Shown here: positions 1 to 10,113 of the stretch, piece after piece | How the letters are laid out: every line of letters starts with the position of its first letter | Numbering within the stretch: the first letter of the stretch is position 1 | Assembly: GCA_022478985.1 (NCBI GenBank) | Contig: JAKSZP010014875.1 | Coordinates: 1 to 64,000, forward strand | Origin: Massospora cicadina | Taxonomy: Eukaryota; Entomophthoromycota; Entomophthoromycetes; Entomophthorales; Entomophthoraceae | Reading direction: 5' to 3' | Length of the DNA stretch: 64,000 nucleotides | Program-made: the position numbers and the translations under genes | The notes under the pieces: model-generated | Database searches by the model: none | The model's input: the letters and a program-made list of their open reading frames with translations, nothing else | Told to the model about the DNA's origin: nothing

Positions 1-72
1 GCCCCTGCCCACAAGAACTTTTCCCTGGCGCAAGCCCCTGGAGGGTTGAGCCCCATTGGGAGGAGAGGGTAA
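1..72 (+). mobile_element. 3' end of internal region of element E0, with polypurine tract
   Basis: The first bases read in frame 1 as the end of a chromovirus-type pol tail: the residues resemble the tail of E3 pol near 27,590-27,660 (shared AHKN and PGG). A purine-rich tract GGGAGGAGAGGGTAA ends at 72 and abuts an LTR that starts TGTCATG. The TAA stop of pol lies inside the tract. The rest of E0 is left of the window. The homology is by eye. Confidence 0.6.
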
Positions 73-890
73 TGTCATGTGAAAATGACATAATAGTGGG
101 GACCAACCCCAAAGATAAGGCTGGGCGCTTGGAGGCCCAAAAGGTGAAGTTACAGGGACTCCCAGACCTGAAGCACACCCTATACCAGCGCTGGGTAATG
201 GCAAAATATGCCCAGGTTGGCCCTAGTGGGGTGCCAAGTGCCCAGCCCTTGACGTCGAGCCAGGCATTAAAACGAACAATTTACTGAATGAATGAGGATG
301 GTTTGATTTGGTTAGTTGAGGAGCAGGGCTTCAAAATCCATTTGATTTTCAAAATAACGCGCTCAGGTTGAATCCAACTTCAATCGATCACTTGAGTGAA
401 GTCAGTTTTTGCCTATTTCATCAACTCTGATGGCAGTATCGCCCTATTGTTGAGTTGATGCTTGGGCCCACTGCGGCATTAACCCTATTTCCCCGGTCAA
501 GTTTAAATATGTTCTCTAACCAACTGTCCTTGTTGGTTGACTCCTGAATAAACCTATACCCCATTTTAAGTTATTTTTATTTTATGATATTCTGAATGCT
601 CCTGTGCACGAACCTCTTTGAGAAGGTCTCGCATTCCGTTACACTTGCCATTGCAAGTACCTTGCTGCTCTCCCCTCGTGCACTGTTTGTCCACCCAGGA
701 TCCCTCCAACCTGGGCCGCCTAACCCCGTCCTATATGTGCACCGCGTCGCCCCTATATGGGTTTTTATTATAAAATTCGCAATTTTATGCCTAAGCGGTT
801 ATTTCTCCAGCACCCTCTGCTGGGCTCTAATCACTCTGGCACTAACGGCTAGTTCCCTGGTGTTGGCCTGGTGCACTGCGCGCTGCCACA
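73..890 (+). repeat. 3' LTR of element E0
   Basis: It starts TGTCATG directly after a polypurine tract and is taken to end ...TGCCACA at 890, because recognisable minus-strand E1 pol sequence begins at 891. An AATAAA-type signal lies near 547. An alternative end is ...GTTACA at 643, but then 644-890 would be unexplained. E0 is therefore inferred to have jumped into the integrase region of E1. Its other LTR and the left target duplication are outside the window. Confidence 0.6.
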
Positions 891-1263
891 CTGGGAACAG
901 TATAGTAATAGACCCTCTCCTACAGTCTGGGCGGACGTGGTGTTCCTCAATGACACGGCTGCATAGGGAAGGAGGAACCCAAACCCAATCATGGAACCAG
1001 ATTGTACCATCCTGCAAGGTATATGGGGTTCTCTTGCGGCACATGGACTCCAAGTCAGCCAGAAGCTCGATTCCTTCAGGGCAACAGGTTTGGAAAGTGA
1101 GGACACATAGGAGGAGCGGAGTGGCAGGGTCTACTTCAGTGAAAGATACAGCAGGGGGAGCCAATAAGAGGATCTGGGAGGGGGGCACTATCGTCATAAG
1201 GTCTAATGGGTCCTCCTCTAAGTTGGGGAACAGGGAGGGGTTATGGCTGAACATGTCTGGCAA
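891..1263 (-). pseudogene. E1 RNase H/integrase linker and start of integrase
   Basis: The minus-strand frame gives the linker between RNase H and integrase. The segments CPEGIELL and HDWVWVPPS match CPEGVELV and RSHVWVPPP in E3 at 26,160-26,290. The zinc-binding HHCC region of integrase starts (EEHH) and is then lost where the E0 LTR begins. No integrase catalytic core is left. Confidence 0.7.
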
Positions 1264-1343
1264 GACGTTCAGTGGGCCTTAGATGAATTTTTACTTGAAA
1301 TGGAACTCACAGAGGTCTTGATACATGCAGTTTTGCCGGTGGC

Positions 1344-1960
1344 CTAACTTCTGAGGTTTGCAGTAGTAGAGCAGGGCCTTATGGTCCATCCAAATGGTAA
1401 ATTTTTGCAGGGCGTCCTGCAGGAGATATCACCAGTGGGTGAGTGACCATGCCACTGCCGCAAGCTCCTTATCATATATGGCCACTCTTTCTTGGTTGCG
1501 GTAAACTTCTGGGAGTAATAGGCCACCAGGTGCTCAACTACTTCATGGTCCTGCAACAGCACAGCGCCCACTGCCATTAATGAGGCATCGCAGGCTACCT
1601 TGAAAGGCCAGGACGTGTCAGCATGCCGCAGGACAGGGGCTGTGAAAAACACCTCTTTGATATGCTTGAAGGCCTGCTGGCACTTGAGGGGACCATTTAA
1701 AGGAGACTTTCTTTCCGGTGAGGGGGTGCAAGGGTGCTGCCTGTTGGGCAAGAGCGAGGGAAAATTTCCTCAAAAAGGTGACAGTGCAAGAAAGCTGCGA
1801 AGCTGTTTCTGAGCGGGTGGGGTAGGCCAAGACTGAATGGCCTCCAGCTTTCAGGGGGGACGGAATACCCATCCTTCATGACAGGATTCCCTAGGAAGGT
1901 AACCTCATCACTGAAGAATTCTCACTAGGAGGGCTTAACGAATATCCCTGCCTTGTGGAT
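1344..1960 (-). pseudogene. E1 RNase H domain and RT connection
   Basis: The frame at 1,751-1,344 contains ACDASLMAVGAVLLQD and YYSQKFTATKKEWPY, the first catalytic Asp block and the following part of a Ty3-type RNase H. The same positions in E3 read ACDALLVAVSAVLLQD. The reading frame changes around 1,700, and minus-strand frames 1,872-1,618 carry the thumb/connection (compare E3 near 25,400-25,560). The later RNase H motifs are degraded. Confidence 0.75.
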
Positions 1961-2796
1961 GTCTGCCACTACCGCTTTGAGGTCCCTGACATGTTGTTCG
2001 GTGGTGGGGGAATGGACCAGGATGTCACCAATATAGGCCACCGCACATGAGAAATGCAAGTACCCAACACATCATCAATGAGGCGCTGGAAGGTGGCTGG
2101 CGCATTCTTCAAGCCAAACTGCATCACCCCAAACTGGAAAAGCCACCAGCGAGTGCAGATAGCTGTGAGCCACTCCTGTCCCCTCGCCACCCTCACTTGA
2201 TTGAAAGCGTTCACCACGTCCAACTTCGAGAAGATGTGAGACTTGGCGATGTCCTGTGCTATGCTCTGCTCTAAGGGCAAGGGGTATGGGCCCAGGATGG
2301 TGATGTTGTTGAGGTGTCCATAGTTGACGCTGGGGCGCAGGGACCCATCTGCTTTCCTAAAGAAAACTATGGGGGAGGCGATTAGAGAAAACTTATTGAT
2401 GAGCCACCCCTTATCAAGCTTGTTGTCCAACCAACTGCTGAGAGCCCTATCTTCTTCCTCAGTATAGGGGTAGAGGGGGAAGTTGATCTTGACTAGGTTG
2501 ACTGTCAGCTGGAACGTCAAGTCATACTCAGAGTGTGACGGGAGCTTGGATGCCAGGGACATGTTGACAATGGTATTATATGGGGCTAGGCAGGAGGGAA
2601 AGTCTGGAGGGAGGTCAGCTGGGATGGGATCCGGTTGGGCAATGGAGCCAAGTGATGTGCCCTGGGGAAGGGTCTTTAGCAAGGTAATCTCACCACTCAA
2701 CTTGAGATTCCTGAAAAACAAGGAGTTGGTTGCAAGATTGATATGAACTTGTTGGCGGCGCCACCAGTTCACCCCCAAAATTACAGGGTAGAGCAA
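1961..2796 (-). pseudogene. E1 reverse transcriptase
   Basis: A 275-codon open frame holds the linker after protease (GVNWWRRQQ), then RT fingers and palm: FFRKADGSLRP, YPLPLEQSI, FSKLDVVNAFNQVRV (first catalytic Asp) and FGLKNAPATFQRL. The frame is lost just before the catalytic loop, which in the adjacent frame near 2,030 reads AYIGDILVH. The second of the two Asp positions of YxDD is kept and the first is Gly, so the copy is expected to be inactive even without the frameshift. Confidence 0.85.
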
Positions 2797-2901
2797 GTCC
2801 TGTACCGCTGAGAAATGGTCATTGAATCCAAAGTCATGAACTGAAGTTCAATGGACGTTGGATGCAGAGGACATCATGGACTCAGACGGGGCGCCCAGGA
2901 T

Positions 2902-3378
2902 TTATGAAGCTTCCTCCATTGTTAGGTCCAAGGACTGTGCCACGCCAAGGTCAATGAAGTTACCCGCCGCTCCAGTGTCAAGCAGGGCTTGCACTGTGAT
3001 TACCCCTGACTCTGAGGTGAAGGAGATGGGAAACAAGAAGTATGCTTGGTCCTCTTTATTGGGGTGAGCTAGCAAAAGGGCACCCAAGGAGGGGTCATGG
3101 CCCAACATCAAGTGAGACTGGCCTGGAACTGTGGGGGTAGGGTGCGACTGATCCAGGGTCTCTACCACTTCCTTGTCCCATATGAGTAGATGAGGGTTAA
3201 TATGCACATCCGCACCACTCTCTTCAGGGGGTGTGGTGGGTTCACCCTGGGGGTTGATCTCATCACCCTGCGCAGACTCCAAACACTGGGGGATGATCTC
3301 GTCACACTGAGAAGACTCTGAACACTGGGGGCCCAGCGATCCAGCCTCCTGATCAGGGCTGGGGCATGGCAGTATCAT
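2902..3378 (-). pseudogene. E1 aspartic protease and Gag-Pol junction
   Basis: The frame ends with a retropepsin-like signature LLDTGAAGNFIDLGVAQ near 2,970, so the catalytic DTG triad is intact. Ahead of it is an acidic, Ser/Glu-rich linker in which the unit (C/E)SxQ(C/G)DEI occurs twice (about 3,240-3,320). In E3 the same motif is mutated to NTRA. The product would be a C-terminal Gag/protease fragment. Confidence 0.75.
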
Positions 3379-3479
3379 AAGTAAGGGTTCCCCTGGGGGA
3401 CGTTAACCAAGGCGGCCACCGAGGAGGAACATAGGACAGCTAGACCAGGGGGACGCTTCCCTTGGCCGCGCCCACTGGC

Positions 3480-4240
3480 AGGGTGAGTATAGTATGGGGT
3501 GCCTCAGGGGCAGCAATGGGACACGCAGGGTTGTTTCAGGGCCTGGCCTCAATTGCATGGGCCACAGAAAACGTGACCTCTAAAGATCCAGGGAGGAGAT
3601 CCCAAGCTGTATGGGCTGCCTCAGTGGGGTCCAGGGCCGCGCAGAATGCGGAGACCGCAATTTCAACAGGGATGGAAACCATTGGAGCCAAGACCGCGAA
3701 GGCCTCAATCAGGGAGGCCAGGTACATGGCTGCCTGTCCCAAAGTAAACAAATGGAGGAGGCGCGCTGGTCTTGACTCAGGGGCCTGGACTGCTGAGGTG
3801 ACCAACGCCAACAAAGGGGTGGGGTTGTCCAGCTTGGAAGCAGAGCGTAGCACTCCCCTGACCCAACGGCGAGCATCCAATCCAGGGTGTTGAGAAGGGC
3901 CACACTCTGCTGTGCATCAGAGGGAAGTGGTGACTTTCCCCCATCAGCAGTGAGGCGCACCCGGATCTCTGCCAGAATGCCTAGGATTTAATCGGCCACC
4001 TCATCTGAAGGGACAGGGGGAACCACCAACCCTGTTGCATTCACCAAAGAGGTAGCGCTCTCCATTGGTGCTTGGCGGGGTGGGGACTAGTTCAGCCAAG
4101 CCTGGCGGCAGGCCAGATGAACTAAGCCACCGCCCAGATGGAGAAGGCCAGTTCACAAAGGGAAAGCACGCTCAGAGTGTGGGCGTAGGCCAGCGCATCA
4201 CCCATCCCAGCGAGGAGGGTGGAGAAAGCTGAGTTAGGGG
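3480..4240 (-). pseudogene. E1 Gag (capsid) remnant
   Basis: Minus-strand frames 3,960-3,709 and 3,880-3,536 give SDAQQSVALLNTLD followed by ARRWVRGVLRSAS and a helical capsid-like stretch to about 3,540. E3 has the matching AQQGLTLLDAMDGDAHRWVR at 23,545-23,600. The frame is broken around 3,880. The start of Gag, just after the LTR at 4,251, is not resolved. Confidence 0.65.
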
Positions 4241-4251
4241 TCAGTTCATTA

Positions 4252-5883
4252 TGTCACGGATACAGCTAAGAAGAACTAGACTGGGCTCCTAGTCAGGGTG
4301 CGCGAGCACCCAGTGGAGGCCCCAGAATTCCAGAGGCATAGTGGTCCAGGTGACTATTATAAGTGGGGATCTACAGGAAACGTGAGGGAAGCAAACGTTC
4401 AGTAACGTACTGAAGGCCCCCAAGGCAAACCAGATGGTTGCGTTGGGGGCAACCGCAAGTCTTGTGGGGGCAACCCCCAAGGGTGGGAGAGGCAGGGAGG
4501 ACGATTACTCCTCCAGGGTTTGTGGTTGCTGGCCTTCAGATTCCAATAGGGGGCTTGCGCGCCAGCGTGAGACGTCACAGAGGCCACCACATTGTTGGAA
4601 ATATGGGTAGAAGTATGGTAAACCCCATGAGAGGGGCTGAGACCAAGTTTCCCCTGGAGGGGATGCTCTAGGTCCTGCTGGTGAGCTGGACCTTTAGTGG
4701 CAGGGGTGGCTATGGAAGCCAAGCCCACGCTTTGGGCTAGGGACGTCTTGGGGCTGCTCCAACTAGGAAGCAGTTTCAGCGGACTTGGCGCCCAAATAAA
4801 TGGAAGGGCCTCCATTTAACGGATGCATGGAAATGAATGGAGCAGGGGGTTCTCCATTAGGGGTAGGATGGATTATTGCATTTGTGATCTGCTGCCACGT
4901 TAGGGGTTGAGCAACCAGATAATCCAGTCAGCGAACATCAGAAAGAGGATTTGGGTGATGATGCGCTTTGTTGGATTGATTGGCGGAATCATTTATAATT
5001 GTTTAAAGGCAGATGGAGTCCACAGCAAACTAGGCAGATTTATTTTGACAAAAGGCAAAAAGAATGAACTGACAACTGCCCATTGTGGGGCCAGTTGCCT
5101 TTTAAAATGGGGCGATAGGCATGGGGAAGTATCGAGGGATTGGTCATTTGGGGAATGGGAAAGGGATTTGGTTGGCTGACTCAGAGGGGGTAGAGGGTGG
5201 CTCCCAATTCAGGCAAAATCTTTGAAAATTTTTGCAAATTTTCCCAAATTCTAGGGACCAAGCCAAAATTATTAATGCTGATCTGGGTCCCAATGACTCA
5301 AATTGGCCTGTTCGCACGATTGGAGTGGTTCAGATTTGTCTTGGGAGGTAGGGGTCCATGGATCAGGTTTGTTGTATTTCAGGAAAATCCCAAAATTGGG
5401 TGGCTCATACAATCTGAACTTCCTGGGTCTGTTCTGGAGCGTTAGGCCTGATGATATGAGACATTTGGAACTGGGTTTGTGATCTGAGCTGTGTTCCAAT
5501 CTGGCTTTTGAAGCAGGCCAGCCCAGACCGGCTCCCCCAGTCTGGAAATTATCAACCAGGCTCCAATATTGGAAATTTCTATTTTCACAATTTTTGGCCA
5601 TGGCTTGCCTGGGGAGTGAGTGGCCTCAGGGCCCTCTCCGTGCCCCTTGATGTGAGCCATCTCCTTGCAGACCCCTTCTATCAATCTTACCAGGATTGAA
5701 GAGGGGGGAAGGGGTGGGAGTGGGATGGCTTTGGGTAGGAAAGCTGTCACCATGCGCTCATCTATCACATGGGCGAGGTCACCCAGCTGTGACAGAGGTT
5801 CCACTGGAGCCTTGGGGCCCCTCTTCATCTGGAAGGGGTGCTGAACCCTATTCAGTCGCAAGGGCTGGTCTCCAAGACTTACA
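4252..5883 (-). repeat. E1 5' LTR (1,632 bp) with embedded ORF
   Basis: On the minus strand it starts TGTAAGTCTTGG (5,883) and ends CCGTGACA (4,252). Both ends match the E3 LTR (TGTAAGTCTTGG...CATGACA), and the inner sequence aligns patchily with it. The sequence just inside (TAATGAACTG) is not a TGG-type tRNA primer site. The LTR carries a protein-like frame in its 5' part, listed separately. Confidence 0.8.
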
Positions 5884-5912
5884 CCAAAACTCTCAGTCCA
5901 GTTTTTCGCCAA
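5442..5912 (-). CDS. LTR-embedded ORF of E1 (156 codons, unknown function)
   Basis: The frame starts just outside the LTR and runs through its 5' part. Residues about 35-75 contain VEPLSQLGDLAHVIDERM followed by VTAF and a Pro-rich stretch. The same pattern occurs in the E3, E9 and two solo long LTRs with different codons, which suggests selection on a protein. A Met lies just before the conserved block in most copies (at about 5,823 here). No known domain is recognised. It could be a Gag-like or accessory protein encoded in U3. The true start and length are uncertain. Confidence 0.45.
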   Translation of the reverse strand: MAKNWTESFGVSLGDQPLRLNRVQHPFQMKRGPKAPVEPLSQLGDLAHVIDERMVTAFLPKAIPLPPLPPSSILVRLIEGVCKEMAHIKGHGEGPEATHSPGKPWPKIVKIEISNIGAWLIISRLGEPVWAGLLQKPDWNTAQITNPVPNVSYHQA

Positions 5913-7150
5913 TCTGTTAATTTAATTCAACATGCCCCACTTTTTCATCCAACTGATGAGATAGGTCATAAATTTGCTCCTGGTGAGCATTAGACTTAAG
6001 CTCCTAAGGTTTCAATTTTGCTTGGAGAATCTCACCTTTTGATTTGTAGGCCTGAAACTGGATGTCAGTGTCCTTTGACCATTTACCCAGATTACTCAAT
6101 TCATCAGAGAGAGACTGAAGCAACAGGAGGGGATCAATTGTTACCCCCTCAGAGGTTAAGTTACATTTCTTGGCCATTTTGTAAAATTGGTCACATAAGT
6201 GGTTCATCATGCTCAATAGGGAGTCAACTTGTTGAAGGGATCCTGAATACCCATCGGAGTCTGGGGGCCCTTGAGGTCCATCTACACCTAGCAGTCCACA
6301 GGGCCCTTCAACCCCAGGGGGTCCTCTTGGACCTACGCCCCCAGGTGGACCACAGGATCCTTCAACCCCAGAAGGACACATAGCGCCAGAAGTTTTCTCT
6401 ACTTTAACAACTCAGGATTGGATTCCCAAGTACAATTGCTCCAATTGAGAAAGATGATTTCATATTTCAACTTCCATTACTTAACTCTGCCTAGAAAGTT
6501 GAGAAATTCCCACTTTCCATTATTGCTGAATTTCCCAGATTCGTTGTGGAAACTGTAATTCAATGATGCTGGACAGCCCATGGTCAAGCAGAATAAGCGG
6601 TTAATATACTTCATTTAAAAAGTTTTTACAATCTATGATGGCATCTTGATTATCTCTGCCTAATAAAAGGCAGATTTGAAAAACTTGTTAACATAATTAT
6701 TTTTTTTTAGTACTAGATGGTCCCTTAACATTATTATTTAAGGACTGAAGTCCCTCTAGTAAATTGAGCAACACTTGATGATGCATTCCCACAACTGGTA
6801 ATAGATGGTATAGGGTGGGGTGTACTATCTGATGTAAGTTAGGGCTCAGTGCTAATTCCTAGAATTTGGGAGTTGTGCAACAATTCTCTTAAGATAAAGG
6901 TACAGCATTAGAATGATATTGGGTGGAACGGATTTTGGGAATAAAGGCTCCCTCTAGCATTTGATTAATAGTACTTTGTAAAATTTCAGGAGGGATTTGA
7001 AAATTCACTGTAAAGCTTATATTGAGATTATAAAACTCCAAATTGGCACAGAATTCCAAAGTGGATGGTACTCTTGGGTTTTCATGTCTAGTTGAATAGA
7101 CCTATCATAAAAATACTGCCTTGCACCTGGTTTTGAGCTTCTTCAGGCGA
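5884..7150 (-). pseudogene. Element A Gag with collagen-like Gly-X-Y segment
   Basis: From right to left there is an N-terminal region with stops that shares VHPTLYHLLPVV with E2 Gag (VHPTIHHLLQVV). Then comes an open frame 6,381-6,004. It begins with twelve consecutive Gly-X-Y triplets (GVE GSC GPP GGV GPR GPP and so on) at about 6,365-6,255 and continues into a helical, probably coiled-coil stretch (LLLLQSLSDELSNLGKW). Coding-like sequence continues to 5,884 with two stops. A collagen-like Gag spacer is unusual. Confidence 0.65.
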
Positions 7151-7206
7151 AAATTGAGAATCCATAGTAGTGATAGACGTTTTCACTGGTGCATAACTCA
7201 TAGTAG

Positions 7207-7224
7207 CCCTTGTAGTGAGCACCA
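7207..7224 (-). promoter_or_regulatory. Primer-binding site of element A
   Basis: The minus strand reads TGGTGCTCACTACAAGGG. It begins with TGG, the complement of a tRNA CCA end, and matches the sites of E2 (21,604-21,588), E6 (35,345) and E11 (61,552). The priming tRNA would end ...TGTAGTGAGCACCA. Its identity is not known to me. Confidence 0.7.
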
Positions 7225-7225
7225 C

Positions 7226-7677
7226 TCTGGAAGTTTTGAATTACACTTCCTATGGGGCAGGTTTTTTTCTCAAAGTTACTTTAAGTGGATTCTCTAAAAA
7301 GCAATATCTTAAAGCAAAAATAGGTTAAAAATTAACCTAATTCTTTATTAATGAAAGGATGGGTTATTTATGAGTTTTTATTTGGTTTGTAATCTATCAG
7401 TGCTAATTAATTATCATGCAATTGAAGCTTCAATCAATTGATCAGAATGAGGCTGATCATTCTTATTAATGTTGATAGATTGAGATAGATTAAGCTCTCC
7501 TTCCAATGAAGCTGGGGGAATAGATGGAGTAGAATCTCCAAAGACAAGAGAATTTGATGAAATCCTGACAGCTGCCCTCTTTGGATCCTTTTATTAGTAA
7601 ATGGAAACACTGTTCAGTATAAACAGAGGGGACGCTCCCCTGGACTTACAGATAAGGTTTACCAAAAGCATGATATT
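7226..7677 (-). repeat. Probable 5' LTR of element A
   Basis: The sequence right of the primer site should be the 5' LTR. Its inner end (rc: ...AGTGTAATTCAAAACTTCCAG) resembles the LTR end of E2. A short palindrome AGGGGACGCTCCCCT lies at about 7,628-7,642. No second copy is in the window, so the outer limit is a guess. Confidence 0.4.
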
Positions 7678-7692
7678 AAGATTATGGTATGA
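7678..7692 (+). repeat. Left target-site duplication of G1 copy 1
   Basis: AAGATTATGGTATGA here matches AAGATTATGATATGA at 9,630-9,644 (14 of 15). A duplication of this length is typical of LINE-type insertion and fixes the element limits at 7,693 and 9,629. Confidence 0.75.
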
Positions 7693-9629
7693 AAAACTCA
7701 TTTTCCGCTTGGCATAACTTTCTGAGTAAAATTACATGAAATGATAAAACAAATTGAATTCACCCATTGTAGTTTTGCTCCAATGTCCTCAGATTCTCCG
7801 CGAGCTGCTCCAGTGTGGGGCAGCGGCAAATCTCCTCCCACCATTTTCTGTCCAGCATGAAAATGCGCTAGGACTGGTTCATCCAGTCATTCCAAACCTA
7901 TGGGACAATTAAATCCACCCAAGGACCTAGACGCCCACTTTGCTTGTACCCAAGCGGTACCTTGCTGCCCCCTAGTGCTCCCCTGGAGCAACATGCGCTA
8001 CGGTCTAAGGGTTGAATATGGGAAACTATTCCCATACCATGACCAAGCCATTATCAAAATGGCATAGGTGGTGATGACACCCGCTGGTTTTATAGATTTT
8101 CGCCCCTACAAGGGGTATTTTGACCTCAGCTTCACCTGTGAAGCTGACACTGCCACTGCAGCAACTGTGCCCCTGGTATTTCAGGGCGCCCCTCTCCTCA
8201 CAACTCAGACTTGGCTACCAGCGGATGACACCTTGGTGGTTCAGTTTGCTGGCTTACCCACCCACCTCTCCCCTGAAGTGCTCAACCAGGAGCTGATGAA
8301 TGGTTTGGCAGCCTATGGCTCCAACCCCATCTTACAATTTGTGGTCCCAAATGGGGCCACACGACTTTCTGGGCCTTGGGCATATGCCATTATCAGCCCT
8401 GAATTTAATAAAATAACGGTGTCAATTCTGCTGTGCACCATTATTCCCTCAGCGCCTGACCATCCATTTTGTGCTCATGTCGAGGGTGGGCGGACAATCT
8501 GTCAATCATGTTTTGAGTTAGACCACTCAAAATGCAAGTGCCCCTCCACAACCACTTTCAGCGGATTGGACAACTCATCCGCTGACCTCCAATCCGCTGC
8601 CCACCCTGCACAATTTCTGGTATGGGGCACAATCCTACCTCCCCCACCCCCAAAGCCTGTTGCTGCAGCTGCACCTGCAGCCACCAATCAGCCTCCTCCT
8701 CACCCCAATGCCATAAATAATTACTCCAATCAAGCATCAGATTGGATCCCATTTCAATCCCATGCTTCCTCAAATGAATCAACCAAACCTCAACTGTACG
8801 CTAATTCCCCAATCCAATTCAACCAAAACCCATGGGAATTATTGCCTAAAATTGATGAATTAGGTAAGTTCATTGAAAACCATCTCTGCAAATTGAGCAG
8901 TTTATTAATTTAGAATGGGACGCCAGATACCCTCCTCAACTTTATACCCCACAGCCAAATGCCAAATCATTTCACAGTGATCACCAGCTTGCAGTTGAAG
9001 CAGCTGCAACACCAGATTTTCATCCCCTGCGTAAAGCTGTCACTAAATCAGTAGCGATGCTCACAGGAGGAATTCCACCTCCTGTTATCCCCGCAACCCT
9101 AACCCCAAAAAGTAAAATCACAGTGAACCAGCTACACAAAAATATTAATGAGGCTATCCAGAACGTGGCAACTATAGCACGGAATCCAAAAGCAAAAATA
9201 ACCTGAACCAACATTGCCACGTTCATTAAACTCCCAGACGCCTGCATCAAAACTGAAAAAGCTTTAACCAAATATTTCAGTGCCATATACCTAGCGGGCA
9301 ATTTCCATGAAATCCCAATTATTAGTTATTGAACCCCATGCTGCAGATGCCCCAATGCCATTACTGTCTGCTGTGACATGCACTCTACTATGAGAGGAAG
9401 AAGCTGCTGCTGAAGAGGCTGCCAAAGATGAGCCCCCTGACCCCTCCTCCCCTTCCACCATGGAGGGATAAGCAGTTTCCACTGCCCACCTGGTTGGTTG
9501 GTTTTTGAAGCATTTCACTAAATCTGCTCATTAGGGCATTTTGTTTGAACCAAGTAATTACATTAGTTTTTTAGTCTAGTTTTAGCTTTGGTAATGTCCA
9601 TCCCCTGGTCTGCTTGCCTTGAATAAATA
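7693..9629 (+). mobile_element. G1 copy 1: ORF1-only LINE-like element (1,937 bp)
   Basis: It is bounded by a 15-bp duplication. It encodes one protein related to ORF1 of the LINE at 43,342 (RRM-like block plus zinc knuckle). It ends in a short 3' region GGTAATGTCCATCCCCTGG...CTTGAATAAATAAA that is shared with copy 2 (21,721-21,826, minus) and with a fragment near 33,795. There is no reverse transcriptase. Copy 2 has about the same length, so this is a discrete mobile unit rather than a chance deletion, presumably moved by a LINE. Confidence 0.8.
7983..9531 (+). pseudogene. G1 ORF1-type protein (RRM-like plus CCHC knuckle), degraded
   Basis: The best open part is 8,068-8,913 (281 aa). It holds YFDLSF, WLPADDTLVVQFAGLP (RRM-like beta strand, matching WVTFSNLP in the LINE ORF1), then RTICQSCFELDHSKCKC, a CX2CX4HX4C knuckle, and a Pro/Ala-rich tail. 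A TAG at about 8,065 separates it from an in-frame upstream part (about 7,983-8,064) that also aligns with the LINE. After 8,900 the frame shifts and continues to about 9,204, then to an acidic C-terminus. It is an RNA-binding ORF1p by analogy; the function is inferred. Confidence 0.7.
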
Positions 9630-9644
9630 AAGATTATGATATGA

Positions 9645-10105
9645 TAATAATAGAGAAAGAGATTAAAAACTGCTAGTTAAATTTTTTACCTTGATAAGTT
9701 CCAGGTGGGTGGCATTATCTCAAAAAGTTTTGTGGTTTGTTCTATAAATATATGATTATAATTAGAATTTATATGGCAATATCATCTAGCCAAGTTTTAG
9801 CTAACTGTAGAACTCAGCACTTATAAGCTCCTGCTTTCAATTCTGGCACTGAAAAGACTACCAGAACTTTATCAGCATAATAGTTTCATTAATATGCTAG
9901 ATATTTATAGAGCTTTTGTTTATTGTAGACTCTATAAGTATGTTGTTTTATACTATTGACCATTCATTAAATCTATAATGGTTTCTAAAAATTATTGTTC
10001 TTTTAGCTCTACACAAGCTAAGGTTATAATTTTATCTTTGGATATTTCAAATAGGTTACTTTTTTCTTTTCAATAGAACCACCATCCCTTATAAAAATGG
10101 GGCTT
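9645..10105. other. Host DNA without recognisable gene
   Basis: AT-rich sequence right of the G1 duplication. I see no coding frame, RNA gene or repeat shared with the rest of the window. Confidence 0.5.
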
Positions 10106-10113
10106 TTCTAAAC

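Larger units (their letters stand above)
891..5883 (-). mobile_element. Ty3/gypsy chromovirus E1, 3'-truncated by E0
   Basis: Read on the minus strand, the order is 5' LTR (5,883-4,252), Gag, protease, reverse transcriptase, RNase H and the start of integrase, where E0 cuts it at 891. All domains align by eye with E3 (21,827-29,036), so E1 and E3 belong to one family. Stops and frameshifts interrupt the coding sequence. E1 itself lies inside the Gag region of element A, whose coding sequence resumes at 5,884 on the same strand. Confidence 0.85.
5884..7677 (-). mobile_element. LTR element A fragment (group I), interrupted by E1
   Basis: The minus-strand order is 5' LTR (right), a primer site at 7,224-7,207, a leader sharing AGTGAAAACGTCTA with E2, and then Gag to 5,884, where E1 interrupts it. 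The same gene order and residue similarity are seen in E2 (21,604-19,700). No pol of A is identified in the window. The right boundary is not fixed; the LTR is taken to run to about 7,677, where the G1 insertion duplication starts. Confidence 0.65.

Noticed and set aside
72..287. 71-codon plus-strand ORF over the start of the E0 LTR
   Set aside because: It starts in the polypurine tract and lies in U3. It does not show the conserved block of the group II LTR ORFs, so it is probably chance.
596..1282. 228-codon plus-strand ORF
   Set aside because: It crosses the junction of the E0 LTR and antisense E1 pol; the opposite strand carries the real integrase linker.
3462..3893. 143-codon plus-strand ORF
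   Set aside because: Antisense to E1 Gag, whose minus-strand frame has clear relatives in E3.
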